DNA of 58,763 nucleotides from contig DASZZH010000040.1 in assembly GCA_035543335.1 (NCBI GenBank), positions 1 to 58,763 on the forward strand. Direction: 5' to 3'. This DNA is from Burkholderiales bacterium (GTDB lineage Bacteria; Pseudomonadota; Gammaproteobacteria; Burkholderiales; JAHFRG01). The translations under genes and the position numbers were made by a program. Shown piece by piece: positions 1-8,136 of this stretch. The notes under the pieces were generated by a model. That model had not been told where the DNA came from, ran no database searches, and saw only the letters and a list, made by a program, of their open reading frames with translations. Each line of letters starts with the position of its first letter. Positions within the stretch are counted from its first letter, which is position 1.

Positions 1-111
1 AAGGCCGACGTATTTGATTATATTGAGCGCTTCTATAACCCGCGGCGCCGGCATTCGACGCTCGGATATGTGAGCCCGATGGAGTTCGAAAACCAGATGC
101 AATTAGCTTAG
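1..111 (+). CDS. IS3-family transposase OrfB, C-terminal end (cut by window edge)
   Basis: The window opens inside a reading frame of 36 codons that ends at a TAG. Its product carries the YIERFYNPRRRHSTLGYVSP signature found at the very C-terminus of IS3-family OrfB integrases (rve domain, after the last catalytic Glu). The stop is followed by GTGGGTGTCCACCGAACCGG, which could be part of the right inverted repeat of the element, although the other end lies outside the window. What is seen is only the tail, so intactness cannot be judged. It marks a mobile-element boundary immediately upstream of the antiporter block. Confidence 0.85.
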   Translation, partial: KADVFDYIERFYNPRRRHSTLGYVSPMEFENQMQLA

Positions 112-178
112 GTGGGTGTCCACCGAACCGGGTGCAGCCCAATTGAGCGGTTTGTTGCTTAAGCTGTCACTAACTACA

Positions 179-235
179 TTAGGAGTCAGAATCACATTTT
201 AATTATGAACGAGCACAAAATCAGAACGGATGCGT
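179..235 (+). repeat. Degenerate copy of the first ~57 bases of the downstream cupin gene
   Basis: This stretch aligns with 1846-1905, the first codons of the cupin gene. Both contain TTAGGA, then CAGA, then GACGAGC/AACGAGC, and both share the exact string CAAAATCAGAACGGAT. The upstream copy has lost several bases and is not translatable as the cupin. It looks like the stump of a duplicated cupin gene, so the intervening antiporter and small membrane gene may sit in an inserted or duplicated segment. Confidence 0.6.
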
Positions 236-266
236 TGACGTTGCGACAACAAATTTGAACACTGAT

Positions 267-1553
267 ATGACTTCCGCCCAGCTCTCAATTGCCTTCTTTC
301 TCCAGATATTTTTCATCCTCGCAGTTTGCCGGGGCGTTGGCTGGGTGGCGCGCCGCTGCGGGCAGCCGCAGGTCGTCGGCGAGATGATTGCCGGCGTGCT
401 CATGGGGCCTTCCCTGTTCGGGTTGTTGTGGCCCGAGGCACAGCAGTTCCTGTTTCCACCTGAATCACTCAAGACGCTGTACGTCGCTGCGCAACTCGGT
501 ATCGGGCTCTACATGTTCCTCGTGGGCGTGGAGTTCAAGACGGAGCTTTTCCGCAGCCGCACGCGGAGCGCGATCTCGGTATCGCTTGCGGGCATGTTGG
601 TGCCGTTCATCGTTGGCGCGGTGTTGGCGCTCTGGCTGGTGGAGGTGCCGGGGCTTTTCTCGGATAAGGCGCGCCCGTTCGAAGCGGTTCTTTTCCTCGG
701 TGCGGCCATTGCCATCACAGCTTTTCCGATGCTGGCCCGCATCATCTACGAACGCGGTCTCACCGGTACGACGCTCGGCACGCTCGCGCTGGCAGCGGGC
801 GCTGTTGACGATGCGGCCGCCTGGTGCGTTCTAGCCATCGTGCTCGCGACCTTCGGTGGCGGAGCCTTGGTAGCGGTGATAGCCATTGCAGGCGGAATCG
901 GCTATGCGTTGGTCATGACACTATTTGGGCGCAAACTCCTCGCGCCGCTCGGCCGTCTGGCTGAACGTGAACGGACAGTCAGCCCCACCCTGCTCGGCGT
1001 GGTGCTTATGCTGCTCATGCTCGCTGCGTGGGGGACGGATGCAATCGGCATTCACGCTGTCTTCGGCGGCTTCCTGCTCGGCACAGCGATGCCGCGCGGT
1101 TTCTTTGCCAAGGAACTGCAACGGCAACTCCAGCCGTTCGTTGTGGTCTTTCTGCTCCCGCTGTTCTTCACTTTTTCGGGCCTGAACACACAGCTCGACA
1201 TAGTGAACAGTCCTCAGCTTCTCTTGATCGCGCTCCTGGTGCTGATCGCCTCGATCGTGGGCAAAGGCGCGGCCTGCTGGGCCGCCGCGCGGCTCAACGG
1301 CGAGGACAATCGTACGGCGCTGGCCATAGGCACCCTGATGAACGCGCGCGGCCTGATGGAGCTGATCATTCTCAACATCGGCCTACAGAGAGGCATCATC
1401 CGGCCGGCACTCTTTTCGATCATGGTCTTGATGGCCATCGTCACCACGCTCATGGCCTCGCCGTTGTTCGAGTGGGTTTATGGGAAGAAAGCCCGCGCCA
1501 GTGGCGAACTGGGCACAGCACCCCCTAGGCGTGACGAAATAAATGTAACGTAG
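267..1553 (+). CDS. CPA2-family cation:proton antiporter (Na+/H+ exchanger domain)
   Basis: The protein of about 428 residues is hydrophobic throughout, with roughly 11-13 predicted membrane segments. It has the layout of the Na_H_Exchanger family (KefB/NhaS-like): the first helix, a VVGEMIAGVLMGPSLFG motif near residue 45, a central GAAIAITAFPMLARI motif, and the AAGAVDDAAAW motif whose paired aspartates form the ion-binding site. No C-terminal RCK/TrkA-N domain follows, so this is a stand-alone exchanger rather than a Kef channel. ATG at 267 is preferred. An in-frame TTG at 255 would add four residues, and neither start has a convincing ribosome-binding site. The ion (Na+ or K+) cannot be told from the sequence. 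It is probably monocistronic or co-transcribed with the next small gene. Confidence 0.88.
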   Translation: MTSAQLSIAFFLQIFFILAVCRGVGWVARRCGQPQVVGEMIAGVLMGPSLFGLLWPEAQQFLFPPESLKTLYVAAQLGIGLYMFLVGVEFKTELFRSRTRSAISVSLAGMLVPFIVGAVLALWLVEVPGLFSDKARPFEAVLFLGAAIAITAFPMLARIIYERGLTGTTLGTLALAAGAVDDAAAWCVLAIVLATFGGGALVAVIAIAGGIGYALVMTLFGRKLLAPLGRLAERERTVSPTLLGVVLMLLMLAAWGTDAIGIHAVFGGFLLGTAMPRGFFAKELQRQLQPFVVVFLLPLFFTFSGLNTQLDIVNSPQLLLIALLVLIASIVGKGAACWAAARLNGEDNRTALAIGTLMNARGLMELIILNIGLQRGIIRPALFSIMVLMAIVTTLMASPLFEWVYGKKARASGELGTAPPRRDEINVT

Positions 1554-1579
1554 TAGGCTGACATCTTCTTACCTTCGCC

Positions 1580-1810
1580 ATGCGTGATTACATCCGTTCA
1601 ACTCTTGTACTGGTCGGTCTTGGGCTGCTTATCTTCGGCTCGGGCCCGCTTTTCGGCATCATCGCAGCCGAGCTCGGACTGTGGCCCGACCCCAATCCAA
1701 ATCCGATTGGTCCGGGACTGCTGGTCTTTCTGACATTCTGGCCCGGCGTGATCTGTTTGGGTGTTGGGATTATACGGGTGCGGGTCCGCCGCCACCAAGA
1801 TCCGTCCTGA
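1580..1810 (+). CDS. Small two-helix membrane protein, unknown function
   Basis: A 76-residue product with two clear hydrophobic helices (about residues 7-30 and 45-66), separated by a proline/asparagine-rich turn (PDPNPNPIGPG), and a basic C-terminal tail rich in Arg and His. The gene starts 26 bases after the antiporter stop in the same direction, so it could be read from the same transcript. No strong Shine-Dalgarno is visible. I do not recognise the family. Coding status rests on the coherent membrane topology and codon use in keeping with its neighbours. An accessory role to the antiporter is only a guess from position. Confidence 0.55.
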   Translation: MRDYIRSTLVLVGLGLLIFGSGPLFGIIAAELGLWPDPNPNPIGPGLLVFLTFWPGVICLGVGIIRVRVRRHQDPS

Positions 1811-1836
1811 GCCACGTTGGCAACTGAAAAGTCTGG

Positions 1837-2148
1837 ATGTATAAATTAGGAACCAGAGTTACTTTTTACTTAGTCGTGGACGAGCGCAAAATCAGAACGG
1901 ATTGGGAACGCCGCGGTTTCAGTTTCGGCATTTGGATAGATCCGCCAGGCCAAATCTGGGAAGATTACGTGCACGGCGTTGACGAGCTGTTGATGCTGGC
2001 CGAAGGTGAAATCGAGCTTTCTTTTCTCGGAAAAACTTTTTGCCCCGAAATCGGCGAGGAAATCCTGATTCCCGCCGGAGCCGGCCACACGGTTTGCAAT
2101 ATTGGAAAGACCACCAACCGCTGGTATTACGGCTACAAAAGGAAGTAA
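1837..2148 (+). CDS. Small cupin-domain protein
   Basis: A 103-residue single-domain cupin. The pattern of conserved cupin motif 1 is present around residues 45-60 (HGVDELLMLAEGEIELSFLG), followed by the GEEILIPAGAGHTVCN motif that corresponds to cupin motif 2. The metal-ligand pattern is reduced: one His and one Glu of motif 1 and the His of motif 2 remain. Proteins of this size often bind a metal or small ligand, and the substrate cannot be predicted. The first codons are duplicated in degenerate form at 179-235. The start ATG has no strong ribosome-binding site. The gene stands alone, and its 3' neighbours are convergent. Confidence 0.8.
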   Translation: MYKLGTRVTFYLVVDERKIRTDWERRGFSFGIWIDPPGQIWEDYVHGVDELLMLAEGEIELSFLGKTFCPEIGEEILIPAGAGHTVCNIGKTTNRWYYGYKRK

Positions 2149-2199
2149 CCTTGCAGCAGAAAAGATGAGCGGGCTTGGTATTTGCCGGCATTCACAGTG

Positions 2200-3078
2200 T
2201 CAGCGGATTTCTTCGACTTTGATATAGATTCTGCGCTGGTCGCTGTTGCGCTCCGAATCGCGCGAAGCAATCCCTGAGTTTTGCTGCGTGCGGCTCTGGA
2301 CAATTCCGCCCAGCTCCATCCACTCGCCCAATCTCCCGGAAACCACGCTGGAAACGCTCTGGGTGTTGACGCTGCCGTCCGGTCCAAGGCTTTCGCGTTG
2401 CGGGCTGACTTCCAGCGTCACCTGCTCGCCGGAGACGCGCGGCCGGACATAAAAGCCGGTGGCGACATCGCGGAACTGCGTATTTTGTATAACCTGTGTG
2501 CCTTGCGGCGTTTGGATAATCGTCTCTTGCGGCACCGGCACCGATTGTCCCACGCGGATGAACGCTTCATTGCCTTCCAGCACTTGCAGCTGCTGCACAT
2601 TATTCTCGTTCTCGCGCGACTCGTTGCTTTGCACTTGAGCGCGCACATTATTCCCGCTTCGCTGCCTCTCAACGATCAGCCCACGGCCATCACGGCCGGT
2701 GGGCGGAACGATGACCTGCGCCTTGCCGACTGCGGCATTGCCCGACAATTCAGCTGAGCGCTGGATTGCTGACAGGCCGGTGTCCTGCTTCACCGTCACC
2801 ATCAGCCGGCGCGGAAGCGTATCAATGCTGGCGAGAATTTGCCTGACTTCGGCAAGGTTCGCGCGAGTGGTGCGCACGATGAGCCGGTTTTGCGTACCGG
2901 TAACCGTGCCGCCCGCCTGATTCACGAACGGCTGCACGATGGGTAGCACGTCCTGCGCAGTGCGGTACTTCAGCGTAATGACTTCCAGCTCAAGCGGTTC
3001 CGCCCAGAGCGGAAAGGACGAGCAAAAAATCAAAACGGCGGGAATCCACATAAGCGACTTTGTCATGGTTTTAATCAT
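2200..3078 (-). CDS. Secretin-N-domain periplasmic/outer-membrane protein (truncated secretin-like)
   Basis: The 292-residue product begins with a cleavable signal peptide (IPAVLIFCSSFPLWAEP) and then has a NolW/Secretin_N fold pattern: LEVITLKYRTAQDVLPIVQPFV, then a TQNRLIVRTTRANLAEVRQILASID repeat. The C-terminal half shows pieces resembling the start of a secretin barrel (GQSVPVPQE, then VRPRVSGEQVTLEVSP). It is far shorter than a true GspD/PilQ secretin (over 600 residues), so it may be a pilot or assembly factor or a stand-alone N-domain protein. ATG 3078 was chosen because it gives the signal peptide; an in-frame ATG at 3066 is an alternative. It lies 7 bases downstream of the patatin gene and was probably transcribed with it. 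Confidence 0.75.
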   Translation of the reverse strand: MIKTMTKSLMWIPAVLIFCSSFPLWAEPLELEVITLKYRTAQDVLPIVQPFVNQAGGTVTGTQNRLIVRTTRANLAEVRQILASIDTLPRRLMVTVKQDTGLSAIQRSAELSGNAAVGKAQVIVPPTGRDGRGLIVERQRSGNNVRAQVQSNESRENENNVQQLQVLEGNEAFIRVGQSVPVPQETIIQTPQGTQVIQNTQFRDVATGFYVRPRVSGEQVTLEVSPQRESLGPDGSVNTQSVSSVVSGRLGEWMELGGIVQSRTQQNSGIASRDSERNSDQRRIYIKVEEIR

Positions 3079-3085
3079 AGCAAAC

Positions 3086-3976
3086 CTAACGTCCCGCTTC
3101 GGCCTTTTCCAGCCAGCGGGCTTCATACTGGCTGATTTTTTCACGTATTGCGGCAATCGCCACCTGCGCCGCTTTCTCTCCTTCCAGAATTGCGAAATGC
3201 TTTTGGTCGAAATCCGCCGGACCGATGTTCGCAACGTTGGGCCGGATTACCACATCGGCTTCTGCCAATTCGTAGGCGCTGATGGATTCGCTCATGATAT
3301 TGAAGATTTGCAGAAGGATATCGATCATGTCTTCCACCTTGGTGGATTTGGGTTTGCTCGCCACATCTACCGCAATTACGATATCCGCATCCAGGCTTTT
3401 TGCCACTCGCACCGGAATCGGATGCACCAATCCGCCGTCCACATATTCCCGGCCATTGATATTCACCGGCTGAAACACTCCGGGAACGCTGCTTGAAGCG
3501 CGCACCGCAATGCCGGTGTTGCCGGTGCGAAAAACCACCGCCGCGCCGGAACGCAGATCAGTGGCGGTCACCGCAAAAGTTTTATTGAGCTTTTCAAGCG
3601 GACGGTTATTGAGTGCCTTGTTCACGAAGTTCTGCAGCGACTCGCCCTTGATGAAACCGCGGTCGGGAAAAATCCAGTCGCCCACGCTGGTTTCATCTAC
3701 CTTTAGCGCGATTTTCTGCAATTCAAAGCCGCTGCAGCCTCCGGCGTAAAGCGCGCCCACCAGGCTGCCGGCGCTGGTGCCGACCACGATATCGGCGCTG
3801 ATGCCGGAGGCTTCGAGCGTTTTGATTACCCCGACGTGAGCAAAGCCGCGCGCCGCGCCGCCCCCCAGCGCCAGCGCGATTTTCGGCGGCGGTTTCAGTA
3901 CGGGCTTCGGCTCGGATGGGACAACTTCTGTCGGCTTGGTTTCATGTGGGGGCGCTGTTGCGGGGACCGGCTGCAA
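3086..3976 (-). CDS. Patatin-like phospholipase, probably a lipoprotein (RssA type)
   Basis: The patatin core is clear: the oxyanion GGGAARGFAHVG at about residues 38-49, the nucleophile motif GTSAGS at about 67-72, and the catalytic DGG (YVDGGLVHPIPV) near residue 180. The family hydrolyses acyl esters of phospholipids. The first canonical start is a TTG at 3976, but the frame stays open upstream to 4063. That upstream stretch encodes what looks like a lipoprotein signal (hydrophobic run, then LLSCC) with no ATG, GTG or TTG in front of it, only ATT/ATA codons at 4043-4051. Either a non-canonical ATT start is used or the original ATG has mutated. A Fur-like sequence overlaps this region. Confidence 0.85.
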   Translation of the reverse strand: MQPVPATAPPHETKPTEVVPSEPKPVLKPPPKIALALGGGAARGFAHVGVIKTLEASGISADIVVGTSAGSLVGALYAGGCSGFELQKIALKVDETSVGDWIFPDRGFIKGESLQNFVNKALNNRPLEKLNKTFAVTATDLRSGAAVVFRTGNTGIAVRASSSVPGVFQPVNINGREYVDGGLVHPIPVRVAKSLDADIVIAVDVASKPKSTKVEDMIDILLQIFNIMSESISAYELAEADVVIRPNVANIGPADFDQKHFAILEGEKAAQVAIAAIREKISQYEARWLEKAEAGR

Positions 3977-4041
3977 CAGCGAGCAGCAGGATAAAAGAGC
4001 GTTGTTTGAAATGACTGCAGCCGGAATCCATGGCTGGATTT

Positions 4042-4061
4042 TAATAATAATGATTCTTATT
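4042..4061 (-). promoter_or_regulatory. Possible Fur-like site near the patatin gene
   Basis: AT-rich imperfect palindrome TAATAATGATTCTTATTAA, which resembles the Fur consensus GATAATGATAATCATTATC mainly in its left half. It overlaps the extended 5' end of the patatin frame. It is much weaker than the box at 4166-4186 and could be incidental to the AT-rich divergent promoter region. Confidence 0.3.
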
Positions 4062-4155
4062 AACTATTGCAATAATTATTGAAACAACGTTAGAAAAAGA
4101 ACTAGAGCAATTTAAAATACAACTTATAAACATATATTTAACTAATTACCCGGGT

Positions 4156-4186
4156 TTGACACGATTAATGATTATAATTATCATTA
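4156..4186 (+). promoter_or_regulatory. Fur-box promoter of the iron permease gene
   Basis: A near-consensus sigma-70 promoter is visible: TTGACA at 4156-4161, a 17-base spacer, then TATCAT at 4179-4184. A 21-base near-perfect palindrome at 4166-4186 (core TGATTATAATTATCA) covers the spacer and the -10. It matches the 7-1-7 Fur recognition pattern, so iron-bound Fur should block polymerase. The predicted transcript would start around 4191, about 26 bases before the ATG at 4217. Confidence 0.8.
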
Positions 4187-4216
4187 ACGTTGTTTACATT
4201 TCGATCGGTATCCGCC

Positions 4217-6133
4217 ATGCGCAAGCTGTTTTCCGTTTTCTGGGTTCTTGCTCTCCTCTTCCCCGCGCCTGCAGCGAATGCGGAAATCAGCAACGATGAA
4301 CAAGCCCAAAGCCTGCTCCACCTTCTGGACTATATCGGCGTTGAATATCCCCAATTCGTGCAAAACGGAAAGGTAATCAACACCAAGGAATATGCAGAAC
4401 AACTGGAATTTTCTGGCCAGGTCAAAAATCAGATTGCAAAACTTCCAGCCAAACCGGGGCAGATGGCACTGATTGAGCAAGCGGGAGAACTCGCCGGGCT
4501 GATTCAGAAAAGAGCAAACGGCGAACAAGTGAGCGCGCTTGCCAGGCAGATCCGTGGGGGCTTAATAAAGGCCTACGACATCAGCACTGCGCCGAAACGC
4601 AGCCCGGATTTGCGCGCTGCTGCCACTCTTTACAGCAGCAACTGTGCGGCCTGCCATGGCGCCGAAGGACAAGGTAACGGTCCGCTGGCAGCTTCGCTTA
4701 ATCCGCAACCCAGTAATTTTCATGATCGCGAGCGCCAGTCGCAACGCAGCGTCTTTGCTTTGTATAACACCATCGGCTTAGGCGTTAAGGGCACCGCCAT
4801 GCCGACTTTCAAACAATTGAGCGAGGACGAGCGCTGGGTGCTGGCGTTTTATGTCAGCAACTTCTTCTCCAACGAAGAAGAAAAAGGGAAAGGGGCGCAA
4901 TTCTGGCAAGAAGGAAATCGTTTCTTTTCGGACTTGAGCAAAATAGTCAATATCACGCCTGCCGAAGCCAAGCGCGAGAGCGACACTGCCTTTTATCAGC
5001 TCGCTTTTTTGCGCAGCCACCCTTCTGCTCTTGAAAGCGGGCAGCCCCCCTCGCCTCTGGTTTTTGCTCGGGAAACACTGCAACAAAGCCTGGACACATA
5101 CCGCGGCGGCAAGCGCGAAACCGCCTATCAGCTTGCCGTCAAAGCTTATCTCGAGGGCTTTGAGCTGGCCGAAGCCAATATCGACGCCGTGGATCATGGT
5201 CTGCGCTCTCGGATTGAGGAAGAAATGTTGAAATACCGTGGCGCCATCCAATCCGGTGCGCCGGTTGAAAACCTTGAATCCCAATACCGCGAACTCGTGC
5301 GCCTGTTGGAACAAGCAAGAGAGAGTATCGAGAACCAGGCTGAATCCGCAAGTGCCAATTTCTTCAGTGCCCTCATCATCATATTGCGAGAGGGGCTGGA
5401 AGCGATTTTGGTGCTGGCGGGAATGGCGGCGTTCCTGCTTAAAACCGGAAAGCGCGAGGGCCTTGCCTATCTGCATGCCGGATGGATCGCCGCGCTGCTG
5501 CTCGGAATCGTCACCTGGATCATTTCTTCGAAAATTATCAGCATCAGCGGCTTGCAACGCGAGCTCACGGAGGGGGTTACCACCCTGCTTTCGGCTGCGG
5601 TGCTGCTTTATGTCGGCTTCTGGCTGCACCGTAAAACCTATGCCGCGCGCTGGAACGCTTTCATCAAGGAACAAGTCGCTGGCGCGCTCTCGAGCAGCAC
5701 GCTGTGGGGCTTGGCGTTGGTTTCATTCCTCGCCGTCTACCGTGAAGTATTCGAAACCGTTTTGTTCTACCAGGCGCTGTGGATACAGACCGGCGCCACC
5801 GGCAAGGCCGCGGTGGTTTTTGGATTGGCGTCAGGCGCAGGCTGCCTGGTCGTGCTGGCTTGGATGATTTACCGCGCCAGCACAAAACTGCCGATTGGAT
5901 TGTTTTTCGGGATAAGTTCTACGCTCGTGGCAGGCCTTGCCGTGGTGTTTTCCGGCAAAGGCGTGGCTGCGTTGCAAGCAGCGGGAAAATTACCTGTCGA
6001 CCCGGCAAGCTTTCCGTCACTTCCGGCGCTCGGGATTTATCCCAACTGGCAGGGCTTGATTCTCCAGGCAGTACTGCTTTGCGTAGTAATCGCCGGGTTC
6101 ATGTACTCGCACACCACCGCCTCGAGCAAGTAA
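4217..6133 (+). CDS. Cytochrome c-FTR1 fusion: high-affinity iron permease
   Basis: A 638-residue inner-membrane protein. A signal peptide (residues 1-23, ending PAANAE) leads into a periplasmic region with one c-type haem site (NCAACHGAEGQG, about residues 140-151), then an alpha-helical linker, and then an FTR1 permease domain of about seven helices. The domain carries both hallmark iron-binding motifs, REGLE (about residue 391) and REVFE (about residue 509). FTR1 permeases import iron; in the fused bacterial form the cytochrome presumably handles electrons for the Fe(II)/Fe(III) step. Start ATG 4217 fits the signal peptide. A Fur-box promoter directly upstream predicts induction under iron starvation. 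The next gene, on the opposite strand, is convergent. Confidence 0.95.
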   Translation: MRKLFSVFWVLALLFPAPAANAEISNDEQAQSLLHLLDYIGVEYPQFVQNGKVINTKEYAEQLEFSGQVKNQIAKLPAKPGQMALIEQAGELAGLIQKRANGEQVSALARQIRGGLIKAYDISTAPKRSPDLRAAATLYSSNCAACHGAEGQGNGPLAASLNPQPSNFHDRERQSQRSVFALYNTIGLGVKGTAMPTFKQLSEDERWVLAFYVSNFFSNEEEKGKGAQFWQEGNRFFSDLSKIVNITPAEAKRESDTAFYQLAFLRSHPSALESGQPPSPLVFARETLQQSLDTYRGGKRETAYQLAVKAYLEGFELAEANIDAVDHGLRSRIEEEMLKYRGAIQSGAPVENLESQYRELVRLLEQARESIENQAESASANFFSALIIILREGLEAILVLAGMAAFLLKTGKREGLAYLHAGWIAALLLGIVTWIISSKIISISGLQRELTEGVTTLLSAAVLLYVGFWLHRKTYAARWNAFIKEQVAGALSSSTLWGLALVSFLAVYREVFETVLFYQALWIQTGATGKAAVVFGLASGAGCLVVLAWMIYRASTKLPIGLFFGISSTLVAGLAVVFSGKGVAALQAAGKLPVDPASFPSLPALGIYPNWQGLILQAVLLCVVIAGFMYSHTTASSK

Positions 6134-6141
6134 CTCCCGAG

Positions 6142-6681
6142 TCAGCGGAAAGGAAGCATGCGCTGGAAGACGCCGTCCTGGTCCAGTAACAGATGCTTGA
6201 GCGCTGCAAGCACGTGCAAAGCGATCAGCGCCGTGAAAAGATAAGAAGTGAATACGTGGATCCGGTTAAACAGCAGATAGATTGCCTTGTCTTCCCAGCC
6301 CAGAATTGGCAGCTGGCAGCCAAAGAACTTTATTCCATATTTGGTGAAATTCGACTCGATGAAACCGCTCAGCGTCATCACCACCAGGCAGACATAAAAC
6401 AATACGTGACTGGTTTTGGTGGCCTTGATCTGCCACTGCGGCATGCTGGCGGGCAATGCCGGCACCTGATGCGCTGCACGCCAGCAAATGAGCCATACGA
6501 TGGGAACCGCCGCAATCAGGCCGATGGATTTATGCAGGTTATAAAAATAGGTTACCGGCGGAGTGCCTTTGGGAATTCCCACCATGTACCAGCCTAGACC
6601 GTAAAGGATAAAGACCATCACGACAAGCAACCAGTGCAGGGCTATGGCGGACGGCGCATATCTGGATTGATTGGTATTCAT
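6142..6681 (-). CDS. Cytochrome b561 family protein
   Basis: A 179-residue protein with four predicted transmembrane helices and conserved histidines at helix ends (ALHWLLV, NLHKSIGL, HVLFYVCL, ALIALHVLAALKH), the pattern of the Ni,Fe-hydrogenase/YodB-type cytochrome b561 family. These proteins bind two b haems and move electrons between membrane quinol and periplasmic partners. ATG 6681 (MNTNQSRY) was taken as start; an ATG three codons upstream is also possible. It lies just downstream of the beta-propeller gene on the same strand (45 bases), so the two are likely co-transcribed. Confidence 0.9.
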   Translation of the reverse strand: MNTNQSRYAPSAIALHWLLVVMVFILYGLGWYMVGIPKGTPPVTYFYNLHKSIGLIAAVPIVWLICWRAAHQVPALPASMPQWQIKATKTSHVLFYVCLVVMTLSGFIESNFTKYGIKFFGCQLPILGWEDKAIYLLFNRIHVFTSYLFTALIALHVLAALKHLLLDQDGVFQRMLPFR

Positions 6682-6725
6682 CTGCCACATCAGCTCGGTA
6701 CAAAAAAAGAGCCCGCCACGTCGGG

Positions 6726-7751
6726 TCAGGGCCGGTCCAGGCTTCCGACAGCCTTCGGATTCGTCACGACACCCCAAGGTGTATTCAGTCCAGAAATAGT
6801 CTTCACCAGCTCATAGGTATTCGCGTCGATAACATAAAGATTGTCCGATCGGCCGCACGCGACCAGAATCCTGGCATCATCGGGAGTAAAGCTGAAGTGC
6901 CAGCAACGGGCTCCCACCGGAATGTTCTTGATTAGCGTAAAATTTTGAGTGTCGAATACCTGCAGCTGCTTGGAGCGGGCGGCGGCCACAAAAAGCCGCT
7001 TGCCCTCACGGTCGAAAGCCAGCCCGTACGGAGCACCGCCTGTCGGCACTGTCTTGAGCACCTTTAACTGACGGTTGAGAAGGAGGAGTTTGTCTGAGAA
7101 CTCCAAAGTGACGGCATACGTTTTCCCGTCTGGAGATACCTTGATGCCGCGGGGGCGGTTGCCATAGATCGTCGTATTGATAGTCTTGACCAGCTTCCCG
7201 GTCGAGAGATTGTAGACAGTAATGGTATTGTCTCCCTCATTCGTTACCAGCATCAACTTCCCGTCAGGCGCAAACTCGATACCTTCGGTTTCGGGCCCGC
7301 TAATCATGGTTCTGATGACAAGCCAGTGGTCAAGATCGACAACGGCGATTCCAGCAGGCATTTTCTTTTCCTTCTCCTCGGACTTGTCGCCCTGTTTGCC
7401 CGCCGGCTCACCTTCTCCGGCGCTCGGCTCATAGCTCACATAGGCGCGATTGCCATATACGCGGATGAACTCGGGGTTTTTGCCAATCGCTACATGCTTC
7501 GTGACCTTTAGGGTCGCCGTGTCTATCACCGATATATTGCCGCTGTCTTTATTGGCGGTGAGTACGTATTTTCCATCGCTGGTAATACCGATGCCGCGCG
7601 GCTCTTTCGCCTTAATATCGATTGTCGCGACAGGCGCGAGGGTATCGAGCCCAATCACGGTAACACCGTCTTTTTGATTCGAGACATAGGCAAAAGGCGC
7701 CGCGAAGGCGGGAGTAGCCATAAATGCGGCAAGGAAAATCAGTTTAATCAT
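6726..7751 (-). CDS. YVTN/YncE-type periplasmic beta-propeller protein
   Basis: A 341-residue exported protein. Residues 1-17 form a signal peptide (LAAFMATPAFAAP). The rest consists of about seven WD-like blades with recurring FAYVSNQKDGTV, YVLTANKDSGNISVID and LMLVTNEGDNTITVYN units, the YVTN beta-propeller family to which E. coli YncE belongs. Blade 3 carries a charged low-complexity insert (GKQGDKSEEKEKKM). Function in this family is poorly defined. Members often occur near quinoprotein or metal-reduction systems, and in E. coli yncE is adjacent to the PQQ receptor gene yncD/pqqU, which is suggestive because this window also holds the PQQ genes. Probably co-transcribed with the b561 gene. 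Confidence 0.88.
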   Translation of the reverse strand: MIKLIFLAAFMATPAFAAPFAYVSNQKDGVTVIGLDTLAPVATIDIKAKEPRGIGITSDGKYVLTANKDSGNISVIDTATLKVTKHVAIGKNPEFIRVYGNRAYVSYEPSAGEGEPAGKQGDKSEEKEKKMPAGIAVVDLDHWLVIRTMISGPETEGIEFAPDGKLMLVTNEGDNTITVYNLSTGKLVKTINTTIYGNRPRGIKVSPDGKTYAVTLEFSDKLLLLNRQLKVLKTVPTGGAPYGLAFDREGKRLFVAAARSKQLQVFDTQNFTLIKNIPVGARCWHFSFTPDDARILVACGRSDNLYVIDANTYELVKTISGLNTPWGVVTNPKAVGSLDRP

Positions 7752-7799
7752 ATCGTGTAACCTTTTTTGTTAACAAAGCGCACGCCCTGCGTTTGTGGT

Positions 7800-8010
7800 G
7801 ATGCTTCGACAAGCCTGTCCTGAGCGAAGTCCCCGTTGTCCTTCGACAAGCTCAGGACGAACGGGGACGAAGACGAAGGGCTCAGCACTAAAGGTTGTCG
7901 AACGCTCTCCTGAGCGTAGACGAAGGACATGAACACCTTTGACAAGCTAAACCTATTGCAATCCGTTCACCCTTCGACTAGCTCAAGGCGAACGGCCCGA
8001 AAATTTAAGA
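7800..8010. repeat. Cluster of CTTCGACAAGCTCAGGACGAACGG-type repeats
   Basis: Several tandem and inverted units of the palindromic repeat built on CTTCGACAAGCTCAGGACGA and CCTGTCCTGAGCGAAG. The same modules, in permuted order, occur at 9955-10165. Both blocks contain the string CACTAAAGGTTGTCGAACGC followed by TCTCCTGAGC. They flank the porin gene. This is a widely dispersed intergenic palindromic repeat, and reading frames across it are spurious. Confidence 0.85.
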
Positions 8011-8080
8011 CGAAGGGGCATTTATAGAAAGTGTGTGCACCAATATTGATTGCGGAAAACAGGCAAAAGTTCCGGAGCAC

Positions 8081-8111
8081 AAAAACAAAAGCGGCGCCTG
8101 GTGGGCGCCGC
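8081..8111 (-). terminator. Intrinsic terminator of the porin gene
   Basis: On the minus strand an 8-bp perfect stem (GCGGCGCC / GGCGCCGC, 8091-8098 with 8104-8111, 5-base loop) is followed by CTTTTGTTTTTGTG. It starts 26 bases after the porin stop codon. Confidence 0.85.
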
Positions 8112-8136
8112 TTGAGTTATAGCAGTTTAGCTCTGG

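Noticed and set aside
7748..7945. Small minus-strand frame before the beta-propeller gene
   Set aside because: Entirely within the palindromic repeat block; Ser/Pro-rich low-complexity product.
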